A DNA stretch of 64,000 nucleotides from Micromonospora coerulea (GCF_016598485.1 NZ_JAEMUW010000017.1:62001-126000), one strand, 5' to 3'; counted from the first letter of the stretch, positions 51,048 through 60,281 are shown. A program made the numbers and translations. Notes: generated by a model from the sequence alone, not told the origin.

Positions 51048-52055
51048 CTACTGGGTCGCCCCGGCCGCCGCCGGGTCGACGGGCGCCACCGGGGTCGCGT
51101 ACGCGTCCAGCGCGGCTGCGGCCTGGGCGCGGACCTGCTCGGCCAGCTCCGCCGGGGCGACCACCGTGACGTCCGGCCCGAGCCCGAGCACGAAGCGGCG
51201 GGCCCAGCCCAGGTCGGTGACCCGCAGTGACACCAGCCACTGCTCGCCGTCGGCCTCGACCCGCTCGCACGGGTAGTACTCGGTGATCCACCGCTCGCCG
51301 CGCCCGATCCGCAGGGTGATCAGTGGCAGGTCCGGCGAGGGGCGGAACACCCCGTCGGACAGGTCGTGCGGGCGGGCCTGCGGCGGCACCACCGCCGGCT
51401 CGTCCAGCTCGGCGACCGCGTCGATCCGGTCGGCCCGGAACAGCCGGACCGCCTCGGCCCGCCGGCACCACGCCTCGACGTACGCCCGGCCGCCGACCAT
51501 CAGCATCCGCAGCGGGTCGATGGTCCGCTCCGTGCTCTCGTCCCGGGCGGCGGTGTAGTAGGTGATCCGCAGCGCCCGGCCGCGCTCCACCGCGGCCCGC
51601 AGCTCCCGCACCCGGGCGGTGTCCCCGGGCAGCCGGACCTCCACCGGGGCGGCCACCAGGTCACCCGCCGCGTTCTCGATCTTGGCCAGGGCCCGCTCGA
51701 CAGCCTCCCGGTTCGCCACTCCCGGGGTCTCGGCGAGCATCCGCAGCGCCACCACCAGGGCGAGCGCCTCGTCTGGGGTGAGCCGCAGCGGCCGGTCGAT
51801 CCCCGCGTCGTAGGTGATGGTGACCCGGTCACCGTCGAACGCCATGTCGATCAGGTCACCCGGGCCGTACCCGGGCAGCCCGCACACCCAGAGCAGCTCC
51901 AGGTCCTCGCGCAGCTGCCGCTCGGTCACCCCCAGGTCACCGGCCGCCTCGGCGATCTCGATCCCGGGCCGGGCCAGCAGGTAGGGCACCAGGTTGAGCA
52001 GTCGGGCCAGCCGGTCCGCCGACGCGCGGCCACCGCGGGCCGCCGGCCGGGTCAC
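51048..52055 (-). CDS. pafC: WYL-domain transcription regulator PafC
   Basis: 335 aa. An N-terminal winged helix (LARLLNLVPYLLARPGIEIAEAAGDLGV) is followed by a WYL domain (LRITYYTAARDESTERTIDPLRM) and the C-terminal WCX domain. In mycobacteria the PafBC heterodimer activates DNA-damage genes independently of LexA/RecA; the same role is inferred. The GTG at 52055 overlaps the pafB stop by four bases. Confidence 0.93.
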   Translation of the reverse strand: MTRPAARGGRASADRLARLLNLVPYLLARPGIEIAEAAGDLGVTERQLREDLELLWVCGLPGYGPGDLIDMAFDGDRVTITYDAGIDRPLRLTPDEALALVVALRMLAETPGVANREAVERALAKIENAAGDLVAAPVEVRLPGDTARVRELRAAVERGRALRITYYTAARDESTERTIDPLRMLMVGGRAYVEAWCRRAEAVRLFRADRIDAVAELDEPAVVPPQARPHDLSDGVFRPSPDLPLITLRIGRGERWITEYYPCERVEADGEQWLVSLRVTDLGWARRFVLGLGPDVTVVAPAELAEQVRAQAAAALDAYATPVAPVDPAAAGATQ

Positions 52056-53050
52056 CGGGCACCCCCGGCCACCGCGAGCTCGTCGTGCCGGGCGGCGATC
52101 TCCTTGAGCCGCTGGATGACCGCCTCGCGCACCTCCGGCGGGTCCAGCACCCGCACGTCCGGGCCGTACCCGACGAGCTGACCGGCCAGGGAATCCGGGT
52201 CGGCGTACGGCAGGACCAGCCGGTCGCCGTCCGGGCCGGTGGTGGTCTCCACCGCCCAGCGGCGCAGCCCGGCGGCCCGGCCCGGGGCGACGGCCACGGT
52301 GGCCCGCCCGGTCCGCTCCACCGGCCCCGACCAGCGGGCCACGTGGCTGATCAGGTCGACCCCGGCGGGCGGCTCGTAAGCCCCCGGCTGGCCGGTGACC
52401 CGGACCGCGCCGACCACGCGGGACAGGCGGAAGCAGCGGGTGGCGTCCCGGTCCAGGTCGTGGCCGACCACGTACCAGCGGCCGCGCCAGCAGACCACGC
52501 CCCACGGCTGCAGCCGACGGCGGCTCGACGCGTCCCGGTCCGGCACCCGGTAGTCGAAGTTGACCTCCCGCCGGTCCCGGGCGGCGGCGGTCAGCGGGGC
52601 GAACGCCGGGTCGACGGTGACCATCGGCTCCATACCCAGGGTGGCCTGCGGGTCCACGTCCACCCCGGCGGCGCGCAGCTTGGCCAGCCCGGAGGAGGCG
52701 GCCGCGGCCAGACCGGCGTGCTGCCACAGCCGCGCGGCGATGCCCACGGCGGCGGCCTCGTCCGGCTCCAGGGGGATGTCCGGCAGCGCGTACTCGCGGT
52801 GGGCGATCCGGTAGCCGGGCTCGGCGTCGAAGACGCTGGCCGTGCCGGTCTCCAGCGGCACCCCCAGCTCGCGCAGCTCCGCCTTGTCCCGTTCGAACTT
52901 GCGCTGGAACGCCTCGTGGTCCTTCGCGTCGTCCGGATCGTGCTCGTAACCGGGCACGGTCGCGGCGATCTGCGCGGCGGTCAGGAACCGTCGCGTGGAC
53001 AGTAGGCAGATCACCAGGTTGACCAGGCGTTCGGTGCGGGTCCGCGACAC
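52052..53050 (-). CDS. pafB: WYL-domain transcription regulator PafB
   Basis: 332 aa. The N-terminal HTH (RTERLVNLVICLLSTRRFLTA, AFQRKFERDKAELRELG) starts at once after the GTG at 53050. The WYL domain shows VNFDYRVPDRDASSRRRLQPWGVV and the C-terminal domain follows. The open frame reaches 53359, but no similarity precedes 53050 and the divergent metal-transporter gene starts at 53202. Partner of PafC. Confidence 0.94.
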   Translation of the reverse strand: MSRTRTERLVNLVICLLSTRRFLTAAQIAATVPGYEHDPDDAKDHEAFQRKFERDKAELRELGVPLETGTASVFDAEPGYRIAHREYALPDIPLEPDEAAAVGIAARLWQHAGLAAAASSGLAKLRAAGVDVDPQATLGMEPMVTVDPAFAPLTAAARDRREVNFDYRVPDRDASSRRRLQPWGVVCWRGRWYVVGHDLDRDATRCFRLSRVVGAVRVTGQPGAYEPPAGVDLISHVARWSGPVERTGRATVAVAPGRAAGLRRWAVETTTGPDGDRLVLPYADPDSLAGQLVGYGPDVRVLDPPEVREAVIQRLKEIAARHDELAVAGGAR

Positions 53051-53201
53051 GTACCGAACGCTAGCAGCCTGCGCGGCGCGGGCGTGCACCCGCGCGGGCG
53101 CGGCGCGAGCAACGTCGCACCCCGGGGCGAGCCACGCCACACCCTCCCGACCCGGCCGCGCTCCTCGGGCGGCCGGCCGAGGCCAGCCATAGGGTGAACC
53201 C

Positions 53202-54203
53202 ATGGCGGAAGCGGAAGTCAAGGCCGAGAGCGTCGGCACGGTCGTCGTCGCCGGTGCGGCGAACCTCGCCATCGCCATCGCGAAGCTGGTCGCGGGGCTG
53301 ATCTCCGGGTCGGCCGCGATGCTCTCCGAGGCCGCCCACTCCGTCGCCGACACCACCACCGAGGTCCTGCTCTACCTGGCGCTGCGCCGGGGCGCGCGGC
53401 CCGCCGACACCCGCCACCCCTTCGGGTACGGCAAGGAGAGCTACGTCTGGGCGTTCCTCGCCGCGCTGTTCACCTTCGTCGCCGGCGCCGGATTCGCCAT
53501 CACCCACGGGGTGACCACCATCCTCGTGCACCGGCACACCGGCGACTACCTCGCGTCGTACGTCGTGCTGGCGATCTCCTTCGCGATCGAGTCGGTCTCG
53601 CTGGCCCGGGCGCTCCGGCAGGTCCGCAGCGAGTCCCGCCGCTGGCGGGCCAGCCCGCGCCGCTACCTCCGGCTGACCGCCGACACCACCGTCAAGGCGG
53701 TCTTTCTGGAGGACAGCGCGGCACTGACCGGCCTGCTGCTCGCCGGCGCCGGCCTCGGGCTCTCCCACCTCACCGGCGACGAGCTCTACGACGGGATCGC
53801 CTCGATCCTCATCGGCGTGCTGCTGCTGGTGGTCGCCACCATCCTGGCCCGGAGCAACATCTCGCTGCTGGTGGGCCGCGCCGTCTCCGACCGCGTGCAC
53901 CGGGAGATCGAGCGGGAGCTGACCGGGCTGCCGACGGTGGACCGGATCGACACGCTGATGACCATGCTCCTCGGCCCGGAGCAGATCCTGGTCGCCGCCA
54001 AGGTCGACTTCCACGACGACGCCACCGGCGCGGACATCGAGGCCGCCGCGGACGAGGCCGAGCGCCGGCTCACCGACCGCTACCCGGAGATCGGGTACGT
54101 CTTCCTCGACCCCACCCGGTCGATGCCGCACACCGACGGTCGGGCCCGCCGTACCCAGGACGAGGACGACCGGCCGGTCGACGAACAGGCCCACCGTTCC
54201 TGA
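53202..54203 (+). CDS. Cation diffusion facilitator family transporter (SLC30A9-like)
   Basis: 333 aa with six membrane helices and a cytoplasmic C-terminal domain. The TM2 metal site HSVAD is present (AMLSEAAHSVADTTTEV). In TM5 the usual (H/D)xxxD is replaced by FLEDSAALTG, as in the SLC30A9-like branch, so metal choice may differ from typical zinc exporters. ATG at 53202 after AGGG. Divergent from pafB with 151 bases between starts. Confidence 0.88.
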   Translation: MAEAEVKAESVGTVVVAGAANLAIAIAKLVAGLISGSAAMLSEAAHSVADTTTEVLLYLALRRGARPADTRHPFGYGKESYVWAFLAALFTFVAGAGFAITHGVTTILVHRHTGDYLASYVVLAISFAIESVSLARALRQVRSESRRWRASPRRYLRLTADTTVKAVFLEDSAALTGLLLAGAGLGLSHLTGDELYDGIASILIGVLLLVVATILARSNISLLVGRAVSDRVHREIERELTGLPTVDRIDTLMTMLLGPEQILVAAKVDFHDDATGADIEAAADEAERRLTDRYPEIGYVFLDPTRSMPHTDGRARRTQDEDDRPVDEQAHRS

Positions 54204-54246
54204 CCCGCGCACGACGACCCGCGGGCACGCCGATACCGTGCCGGGC

Positions 54247-55332
54247 ATGGTGCGATGGCGGACCGCGACGGTCACGGCGGTACGGCGGCGCTGGTCCGGC
54301 GCGACGGAACTCGACGTGGCCCTGCCCGACGGCACCCCGATGCGCGCCCTGGCCTACCCGGCGCTGGTCGGCGACCCGGAGCCCGGCGACCGGGTGCTGC
54401 TCAACGCCGGCGCCCTGCTGATGGGCCTCGGCACCGGCGGGTACGCCCTGGTCGTCGCCCTGCCCGACCGGCTGCCGCCGGACCCGCCGCAGGCCGTCGA
54501 CACCCGCGCCGCCGGCCACCTGGTCAAGGCCCGCTACACCCCGCTGCAACCGATCCTGCTCGGCGTGGACGAGGAGGCCTCCCCGCACCACGAGCTGCTC
54601 GCCGCCGCCGAGAGCCTGGACGGGATGCCGGTGGTCACCGCCGACCTGCACTCCGCGCTACCGGCGATCCTCGCCGGGATCCACGCCGACGCCCCCGACG
54701 CCCGGGTCGCGTACCTGCTCACCGACGGCGGGGCGCTGCCCGCCTGGTTCTCCCGCACCCTCGCCGGCCTCGCCGATCACCTCGTCGGCACGGTCAGCGT
54801 CGGCCAGGCGTTCGGCGGCGACCTGGAGGCCAGCACCCTGCACAGCGGGCTGCTCGCCGCCCGGCACGTGCTCCGCGCCGACGTCGCCATCGTCGCCCAG
54901 GGGCCGGGCAACCTCGGCACCGGCACCCGCTGGGGCTTCTCCGGCGTCGCCGTCGGCGAGGCGGTCAACGCCGTCGCCACCCTCGGCGGCCGGCCGGTCG
55001 GCTCGCTGCGGATCTCCGCCGCCGACCCGCGCCCCCGGCACCGCGGCGTCTCCCACCACAGCCTCACCGCGTACGGCCGGGTGGCGCTCGCCCCGGCGGA
55101 CCTGGTGGTGCCCGACGGCCTGGACCCGGCGCTCGCGACCGAGGTCGGCGCGGCGCTGACCCCGCTCGCCGGGCGGCACCGGATCGTCACCGTTCCCACC
55201 GACGGGCTCGACGCGGCGCTGCGCGCCGCCCCGGTGGCCCTGTCCACCATGGGTCGCGGCCTCGACGCCGACCACGCCTACTTCCTCGCCGCCGCCGCAG
55301 CCGGCCGGCACGCCGCCCGGCTGCCCCGCTGA
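54247..55332 (+). CDS. DUF3866 family protein
   Basis: 361 aa. GDRVLLNAGALLMGLGTGGYALV and VKARYTPLQPILLGVDEE early, VSVGQAFGGDLEASTLHSGL and QGPGNLGTGTRWGFSG in the middle and RHRGVSHHSLTAYGRV late are the DUF3866 family blocks. No membrane helix. Function unknown. The ATG at 54247 or a GTG at 54238 starts it. It follows the metal transporter by 43 bases and probably shares its transcript. Confidence 0.88.
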   Translation: MVRWRTATVTAVRRRWSGATELDVALPDGTPMRALAYPALVGDPEPGDRVLLNAGALLMGLGTGGYALVVALPDRLPPDPPQAVDTRAAGHLVKARYTPLQPILLGVDEEASPHHELLAAAESLDGMPVVTADLHSALPAILAGIHADAPDARVAYLLTDGGALPAWFSRTLAGLADHLVGTVSVGQAFGGDLEASTLHSGLLAARHVLRADVAIVAQGPGNLGTGTRWGFSGVAVGEAVNAVATLGGRPVGSLRISAADPRPRHRGVSHHSLTAYGRVALAPADLVVPDGLDPALATEVGAALTPLAGRHRIVTVPTDGLDAALRAAPVALSTMGRGLDADHAYFLAAAAAGRHAARLPR

Positions 55333-55334
55333 CC

Positions 55335-55351
55335 GGCGGGCTCAGCCCGCC
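55335..55351. terminator. Short hairpin at the convergent stops of DUF3866 and CMD genes
   Basis: GGCGGGCTCAGCCCGCC is a 17-base near-palindrome that overlaps the last codons of the minus-strand gene. It could terminate both convergent transcripts; no U-run. Confidence 0.4.
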
Positions 55352-55968
55352 GCGTAGCCGTGCGCCACCAGGTGCCGCGCGCCCATCTCGTACGCCCGCG
55401 GGTCGTCCGGCGTGAAGGCCGCCAACCCGTCGACGTACCGGTTGTACATGCAGAACGCCGCGGCGATCAGCACCACGTCGTGCAGCTCCAGGTCGGTGGC
55501 GCCCGCCGCCCGGGCCGCCTCGACCAGTTCCGGCGTCACGTCCCGCCCGCTGCGCCGCACGGCGGCGGCGATCCGGAGCAGGGCACGCAACTTCGGGTCG
55601 ATCGGCGCCGCGTCCAGGTCGGCGCGCACCTGCTCGACCAGTGGCATTCCCGCCGGTAGCTGCGCCGCCGCGGTCGCCGAGTGCGACGCGGAGCAGAACC
55701 CGCAGTCGTTGAGCCCGGACACGTAGGCGGCGATCAGCTCCCGCTCGCCGGGGCTCAGGGTCGGGTGCGGCGCCCGCAGCAGCGTCTCCGCCAGGGCGTT
55801 GAGCGGCCCGGCGGTCTCCGGGCGGAACCGGGTCAGGCCCCGGATGCCGGGATGCCGATGTTCGTCGAGGCCCAGATCGATGTGCGCGATGACGTCACCC
55901 TCCGGTTCCGGCGGAACCCATAGGCGATCATGCGGGTCGGCGGGTGTCAAGCAGCAGCCGTACCGCAC
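55342..55968 (-). CDS. AhpD-like carboxymuconolactone-decarboxylase family protein
   Basis: 208 aa. The AhpD-type redox motif CGFCSASHS (Cys89, Cys92, His96) follows ELIAAYVSGLND, as in alkylhydroperoxidase-like proteins. Expected to be a small cytosolic peroxidase or thiol-active enzyme. The start is uncertain: family-like sequence begins at about residue 27 (AHIDLGLDEHRHPG), where a GGAGG precedes a GTC/ATC context without a standard start codon. The GTG at 55968 is the nearest standard start. Confidence 0.82.
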   Translation of the reverse strand: MRYGCCLTPADPHDRLWVPPEPEGDVIAHIDLGLDEHRHPGIRGLTRFRPETAGPLNALAETLLRAPHPTLSPGERELIAAYVSGLNDCGFCSASHSATAAAQLPAGMPLVEQVRADLDAAPIDPKLRALLRIAAAVRRSGRDVTPELVEAARAAGATDLELHDVVLIAAAFCMYNRYVDGLAAFTPDDPRAYEMGARHLVAHGYAAG

Positions 55969-56025
55969 CCGCGGGCCGCTCGGAGCGGGTGACGGTGAGC
56001 GGCCGCGCGGCGACCGGCGGACCGG

Positions 56026-56220
56026 TCAGCCAGCGAAGAGAATCAGGCCCAGCCAGGCGCCGACGATCAGGATCAGCGCCACCGCCAGCACCCAGGTCGG
56101 CACCGTGTACTCGCCGCGCCGGTTCCGCTCGATCTCGGCGCGGATCTTCTCCCGGCGACGGTCGACCCAGTTCAGCTTCTCGGCGCCATTGTCCCGGCCG
56201 GAGGGTTCGGAAGTGTTCAT
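56026..56220 (-). CDS. Small membrane protein between pafA and the CMD gene
   Basis: 64 aa. A charged N-terminal helix (VDRRREKIRAEIERNRRGEY) and one C-terminal membrane helix (WVLAVALILIVGAWLGLILF). No named family. ATG at 56220. It lies on the same strand as pafA after a terminator-like hairpin, so it may have its own promoter. Confidence 0.75.
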   Translation of the reverse strand: MNTSEPSGRDNGAEKLNWVDRRREKIRAEIERNRRGEYTVPTWVLAVALILIVGAWLGLILFAG

Positions 56221-56245
56221 CGCGACGCCAGCGTACCGGTGCGGC

Positions 56246-56272
56246 GGCGGCCGGTGCCCGGCACCGGCCGCC
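56246..56272 (-). terminator. Hairpin terminator after pafA
   Basis: GGCGGCCGGTG (56246-56256) pairs perfectly with CACCGGCCGCC (56262-56272), 11 bp with a five-base loop, six bases after the pafA stop codon. Confidence 0.65.
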
Positions 56273-56278
56273 CACCCG

Positions 56279-57637
56279 TCACATGCTGGCGATCAGCCGC
56301 TCCACCCGCTCGTCGTACGCCCGGAACGGGTCCTTGCAGAGCACGGTCCGCTGCGCCTGGTCGTTGAGCTTCAGGTGCACCCAGTCGACGGTGAAGTCCC
56401 GCCGCTTCTCCTGCGCGTGCCGGATGAACTCCCCGCGCAGCCGGGCCCGGGTGGTCTGCGGCGGCGTCTCCTTCGCCTCGAAGATCTCCGGGTCGGTGGC
56501 CACCCGGTCCACCTCGCCGCGCCGCTCCAGCAGCCCGTACAGGCCCCGGCCACGCCGCAGGTCGTGGTACGCCAGGTCCATCTGCGCCACCCGCGGATGC
56601 GACAGCGGCAGGTCGTTCTTGCGCTGGTACCGCTCGATCAGCCGCAGCTTCGACACCCAGTCGATCTCCCGGGCCACCGGGTCCAGGTCGCCGGTCTCCA
56701 CCGCCCGCAGCACCCGGCCCCACAGCTCCACCACCCGCTTCGCGGTCTGGTCGCCGCCCCGCCGCTCCACGAACTCGGTCGCCTTGGCCAGGTACTCCTG
56801 CTGGATGTCCAGCGCGCTGACCTCCTTGCCGGAGGCCAGCCGCACCTTGCGCCGGCCGGTGATGTCGTGAGACACCTCGCGGATCGCCCGGATCGGGTTC
56901 TCCAGCGACAGGTCCCGCATCACCACCCCGGCCTCGATCATCCGCAGCACGACGTCGGCGGTGCCCACCTTCAGCAGCGTGGTCACTTCGTTCATGTTCG
57001 AGTCGCCGACGATCACGTGCAGCCGCCGGTACCGCTCCGCGTCCGCGTGCGGCTCGTCCCGGGTGTTGATGATCGGCCGGCTCCGGGTGGTCGCCGAGGA
57101 GACGCCCTCCCAGATGTGCTCCGCCCGCTGGGACAGGCAGTACACCGCGCCTCGCGGGGTCTGCAGGACCTTCCCCGCCCCGCAGATCAACTGCCGGGTC
57201 ACCAGGAACGGGATCAGCACGTCGGCGAGCCGGCCGAACTCGCCGTGCCGGGAGACCAGGTAGTTCTCGTGGCACCCGTACGAGTTGCCGGCCGAATCGG
57301 TGTTGTTCTTGAACAGGTAGATCTCACCCGCGATGCCCTCGTCGTGCAGCCGCTTCTCCGCGTCGATGAGCAGCCCTTCGAGGATCCGCTCACCGGCCCG
57401 GTCGTGGGCGACCAGGTCGGTGACCGAGTCGCACTCCGGCGTCGCGTACTCGGGGTGCGAGCCCACGTCCAGGTAGAGGCGGGCTCCGTTGCGCAGGAAC
57501 ACATTGCTCGACCGGCCCCACGACACCACCCGCCGGAACAGGTACCGCGCGACCTCGTCGGGGGAAAGCCGGCGCTGCCCGCGATAGGTGCAGGTGACGC
57601 CGTACTCGGTCTCGAGGCCGAAGATTCGCCGCTCCAT
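56279..57637 (-). CDS. pafA: Pup-protein ligase PafA
   Basis: 452 aa, the normal length. It ligates the C-terminal glutamate of Pup to substrate lysines with ATP. The start MERRIFGLETEYGVTC, the catalytic Asp57 in RLYLDVGSHPEYATPE, HLFKNNTDSAG-like IYLFKNNTDSAGNSYGCHENY and RPIINTRDEPHADAERYRRLHVI nucleotide-binding blocks are all intact. The Dop-specific loop is absent. ATG at 57637; the gene is separated from prcA by about 300 bases and probably has its own promoter. Confidence 0.97.
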   Translation of the reverse strand: MERRIFGLETEYGVTCTYRGQRRLSPDEVARYLFRRVVSWGRSSNVFLRNGARLYLDVGSHPEYATPECDSVTDLVAHDRAGERILEGLLIDAEKRLHDEGIAGEIYLFKNNTDSAGNSYGCHENYLVSRHGEFGRLADVLIPFLVTRQLICGAGKVLQTPRGAVYCLSQRAEHIWEGVSSATTRSRPIINTRDEPHADAERYRRLHVIVGDSNMNEVTTLLKVGTADVVLRMIEAGVVMRDLSLENPIRAIREVSHDITGRRKVRLASGKEVSALDIQQEYLAKATEFVERRGGDQTAKRVVELWGRVLRAVETGDLDPVAREIDWVSKLRLIERYQRKNDLPLSHPRVAQMDLAYHDLRRGRGLYGLLERRGEVDRVATDPEIFEAKETPPQTTRARLRGEFIRHAQEKRRDFTVDWVHLKLNDQAQRTVLCKDPFRAYDERVERLIASM

Positions 57638-57941
57638 GATGTGACATTAGCCGCCCGGGGCCCCGGATGGGCAGCGTCTCATCGGCGTACATCACCCGCG
57701 GCGCCGCGTCCACCCCGACGCGCCCCACGCGGCCATCCACGCCGGCACCGGGTGCGGCCCCTGGATCGCAGATGGACCGGTCCCGCGCAGGCGCCGCTGT
57801 CCTCGCCACCAGCGTGGTGGTCGGCGGCCGGACCCCGCTCGACGCCGCCCCCGTCACCCCCGACGTGGACGGCGGACGCACGCAGCCGACCCCGCCCCAT
57901 CACCGCCGCCGGCCGGTACGGCGCCGGCCATGCCTGGACGG
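57638..57941. other. Intergenic region between prcA and pafA, no gene seen
   Basis: 304 bases. No frame shows a consistent coding pattern or family similarity. A GGCCGG...CCGGCC inverted repeat near 57909-57927, just after the prcA stop, could end the proteasome-subunit transcript. Confidence 0.5.
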
Positions 57942-58775
57942 TCAGCCCTCCGGCTGCTCGCTCTGCTGGCCCTCCAGATCGGCGGAACCGGCCGACGTGA
58001 TCGGCTTGTTCGCCTCCTCCGTCGGCATCGTCGGGGTCTGCGCCCGACCGGGTGCCGGCGCGGCGCCCGCCGAGGCGTCGCCGTCCAGCAGCGCCGTCAG
58101 CGCCGCCCCGGTGATCCGGCGGAACGTCCGCCCCACCCGGCGCCGGTCCAGGACCGCCACCTCGAGCTGGTTGGCGGCGATCGTCCGCGACGCTCCGCCC
58201 TCCCCGCCGACGCTGCTCAGCGCCTGCATGGCCACCCGGACCGCCTCGCTGAGCGACATCTCCGGCCGGTGCTGCGCCTTGAGCACCCCGGAGATCGACT
58301 CGGCCTGGCCGCCCATCGCCATCCGGCCCGGCTCGTCGTTGACCGAGCCGTCGTAGGTCAGCCGGTAGAGCGCGTCGTCCTCCGGCGTCGCGCCCACCTC
58401 GGCCACGCAGATCTCCACCTCGAACGGCTTCGACTGCTCGGTGAAGATCGCACCGAGGGTCTGCGCGTACGCGTTCGCCAGGGCCAGGCCGTTGACGTCC
58501 CGCCGGTCGTAGCTCAGGCCGTTCAGGTCGGCCATCCGCACCCCGGCGCGGCGCAGGTTCTCGAACTCGTTGTACCGGCCCACCGCGGCGAAGCCGATCC
58601 GGTCGTAGATCTCGCTGACCTTGTGCAGGGTGCTGGAGAGGTTCTCCGCGACGAAGAGCACCCCACCCTCGTAACTCAGGACCACCGCGCTGCGACCCCG
58701 GGCGATGCCCTTGCGGGCCAACTCGGAGCGGTCGCGCATGATCTGCTCGGGCGAGGCGTAGAACTGCATGGCCAC
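57942..58775 (-). CDS. prcA: Proteasome alpha subunit PrcA
   Basis: 277 aa. It forms the outer rings of the 20S core and its gate. The start QFYASPEQIMRDRSELARKGIARGRS and LSYEGGVLFVAENLSSTLHKVSEIYDRIGFA are typical; there is no N-terminal Thr. The C-terminus has a low-complexity ~45-residue extension. The GTG at 58775 has GAAGGAG about ten bases upstream. It follows prcB by 61 bases. Confidence 0.97.
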   Translation of the reverse strand: MAMQFYASPEQIMRDRSELARKGIARGRSAVVLSYEGGVLFVAENLSSTLHKVSEIYDRIGFAAVGRYNEFENLRRAGVRMADLNGLSYDRRDVNGLALANAYAQTLGAIFTEQSKPFEVEICVAEVGATPEDDALYRLTYDGSVNDEPGRMAMGGQAESISGVLKAQHRPEMSLSEAVRVAMQALSSVGGEGGASRTIAANQLEVAVLDRRRVGRTFRRITGAALTALLDGDASAGAAPAPGRAQTPTMPTEEANKPITSAGSADLEGQQSEQPEG

Positions 58776-58836
58776 GGCGGCGGTTCTCCTTCGGGCGCTG
58801 TGCTGGGGACTGCTGACTGGTCAGGTGGGAGCGGGG

Positions 58837-59676
58837 TCAGCCGCCCGGGTTCTCCATCCGGCCGGAGACGACGCTCTCCGCGATCGTCGCCGTCTCGGCG
58901 TCGGTGAGCCGGTGGGTGCCCTCCGCCGTCGCCGCCATCACCACCGGGTAGATCCGGCGGGTCAGATCCGGGCCACCGGTCGCCGTGTCGTCGTCGGCCG
59001 CGTCGTAGAGCGCCTCGACCGCCAGCCGCACCGCGTCGTCGACGGACAGCCCGGCGCGGAACCGCTTCTTCAGCGCCGACTTGGCGAAGAGCGAGCCGGA
59101 GCCGATCGCGTCGTAGCCGGTCTCCTCGTACGGGCCGCCGGTGACGTCGAAGCTGAAGATCCGACCGGCCCGCGTCGGGTCGCTGGCGGCCAGGTCGAAG
59201 CCGGCGAAGAGCGGGATCACCGCGAGGCCCTGCATCGCCGCGCCCAGGTTGCCGCGGATCATCGAGGCCAGCCGGTTGGCCTTGCCGTCGAGCGAGAGCA
59301 TCGCGCCCTCGATCTTCTCGTAGTGCTCCAGCTCCACCTGGAACAGTCGCATCAGCTCGATGCCGATGCCGGCGGTGCCCGCGATGCCGACGAGGGAGTA
59401 CGCGTCGGCCGGGTGCACCTTCTCGATGTCCCGCTGGGCGATCAGGTTGCCCATCGTGGCGCGCCGGTCGCCGGCCATCACCACACCGCCGGCGGCGGCG
59501 ATGGCCACGATGGTGGTCGCGTGCGGCGCCAGATCGGCGGCCATACCCGGCGGCAGCGGCCGTCGGCCGGGCAGCATCTCGGGGGCCACCTTGCTCAGGA
59601 ACGCCGTGAAGGAGGACGTCCCCGCGTTGGTGAACACATCTGGAAGACGCCCGGATGGATCAAAACCCGCTGCCAC
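58837..59676 (-). CDS. prcB: Proteasome beta subunit PrcB (catalytic)
   Basis: 279 aa precursor. A 53-residue propeptide containing SSFTAFLSKVAPEMLP is removed to expose the catalytic Thr54 (TTIVAIAAAGGVVMAGDRRAT). Lys and Asp partners are in the conserved MAGDRRAT and GSGSLFAK regions. The GTG at 59676 follows AGAGGA closely and is needed to keep the conserved propeptide, so its overlap of 82 bases with the upstream endonuclease gene is real. Confidence 0.97.
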   Translation of the reverse strand: MAAGFDPSGRLPDVFTNAGTSSFTAFLSKVAPEMLPGRRPLPPGMAADLAPHATTIVAIAAAGGVVMAGDRRATMGNLIAQRDIEKVHPADAYSLVGIAGTAGIGIELMRLFQVELEHYEKIEGAMLSLDGKANRLASMIRGNLGAAMQGLAVIPLFAGFDLAASDPTRAGRIFSFDVTGGPYEETGYDAIGSGSLFAKSALKKRFRAGLSVDDAVRLAVEALYDAADDDTATGGPDLTRRIYPVVMAATAEGTHRLTDAETATIAESVVSGRMENPGG

Positions 59677-60281
59677 GTGGTTCCTCTCAGGTACGTGATC
59701 GCCCTGGCCAGCCTCGCGGGACTGTCACGGAACTGGCCAAGACCACCGTTGCAGTTGAAGCAGAGTATCCCGCGCACCCACCCGGTGCGATGATCGTGGT
59801 CCAGGTGTTGCGGATCTTCGCCGTCACAGATTGCGCAGACGCCGCCCTGCTCGGCGAGAAGCTCCTGAAACTCCTTCTCCCCTATGCCGTAGCGCCGCCG
59901 CAGATCATATTCGCGGAACCCGCCATGCAGGCGGAGCTTGCTCTCCTTGCCCTTCTCGTTGTGGCAAGGCTTGCAGTATCGGCCGTAGCCACCCCGACCA
60001 GAGCGGTTACGGGGAAAGTCGTCCAGCGGCTTGGTGTCACCGCAGTCGGGACAGCGCCGATGTCCATCAGGGGCCAGAGGGAGCTGCTTTACCTCGCGCC
60101 CATGCTTCTCGCGCAGTCGCTTGGCGTAGCTGGCTCGGGAGCGCGCGTTGAAGCATGTCTTGCAGTAGCTACCTCGACCCGAGGGGCGTTTGCTGCTCGC
60201 GCAGAACTCATCGAGCGGCTTCCACTCCTCGCAGTCGCGGCAGCGACGTAGTCCAGCCTGATCATCGAGCGGGAGAGGCAT
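59595..60281 (-). CDS. Endonuclease VII-like HNH protein in the proteasome operon
   Basis: 228 aa. Two tandem zinc-ribbon-like repeats (CRDCEEWKPLDEF..YCKTC and CPDCGDTKPLDDF..YCKPC) precede an endonuclease VII/HNH domain (CAICDGEDPQHLDHDHRTG, VRGILCFNCNGGLGQF) with its own CxxC pairs and catalytic His-Asp-His. It probably binds and cleaves branched or structured DNA; its link to Pup proteolysis is unknown. It lies 22 bases after pup. The last ~27 residues are an out-of-frame reading of the prcB ribosome site and propeptide, so the original stop has likely been lost. Confidence 0.88.
   Translation of the reverse strand: MPLPLDDQAGLRRCRDCEEWKPLDEFCASSKRPSGRGSYCKTCFNARSRASYAKRLREKHGREVKQLPLAPDGHRRCPDCGDTKPLDDFPRNRSGRGGYGRYCKPCHNEKGKESKLRLHGGFREYDLRRRYGIGEKEFQELLAEQGGVCAICDGEDPQHLDHDHRTGWVRGILCFNCNGGLGQFRDSPARLARAITYLRGTTWQRVLIHPGVFQMCSPTRGRPPSRRS

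Noticed and set aside
48555..51230. Plus-strand open frame of 891 codons
   Set aside because: Runs through the TOPRIM gene in another frame and antisense to tatC/tatA; no motifs.
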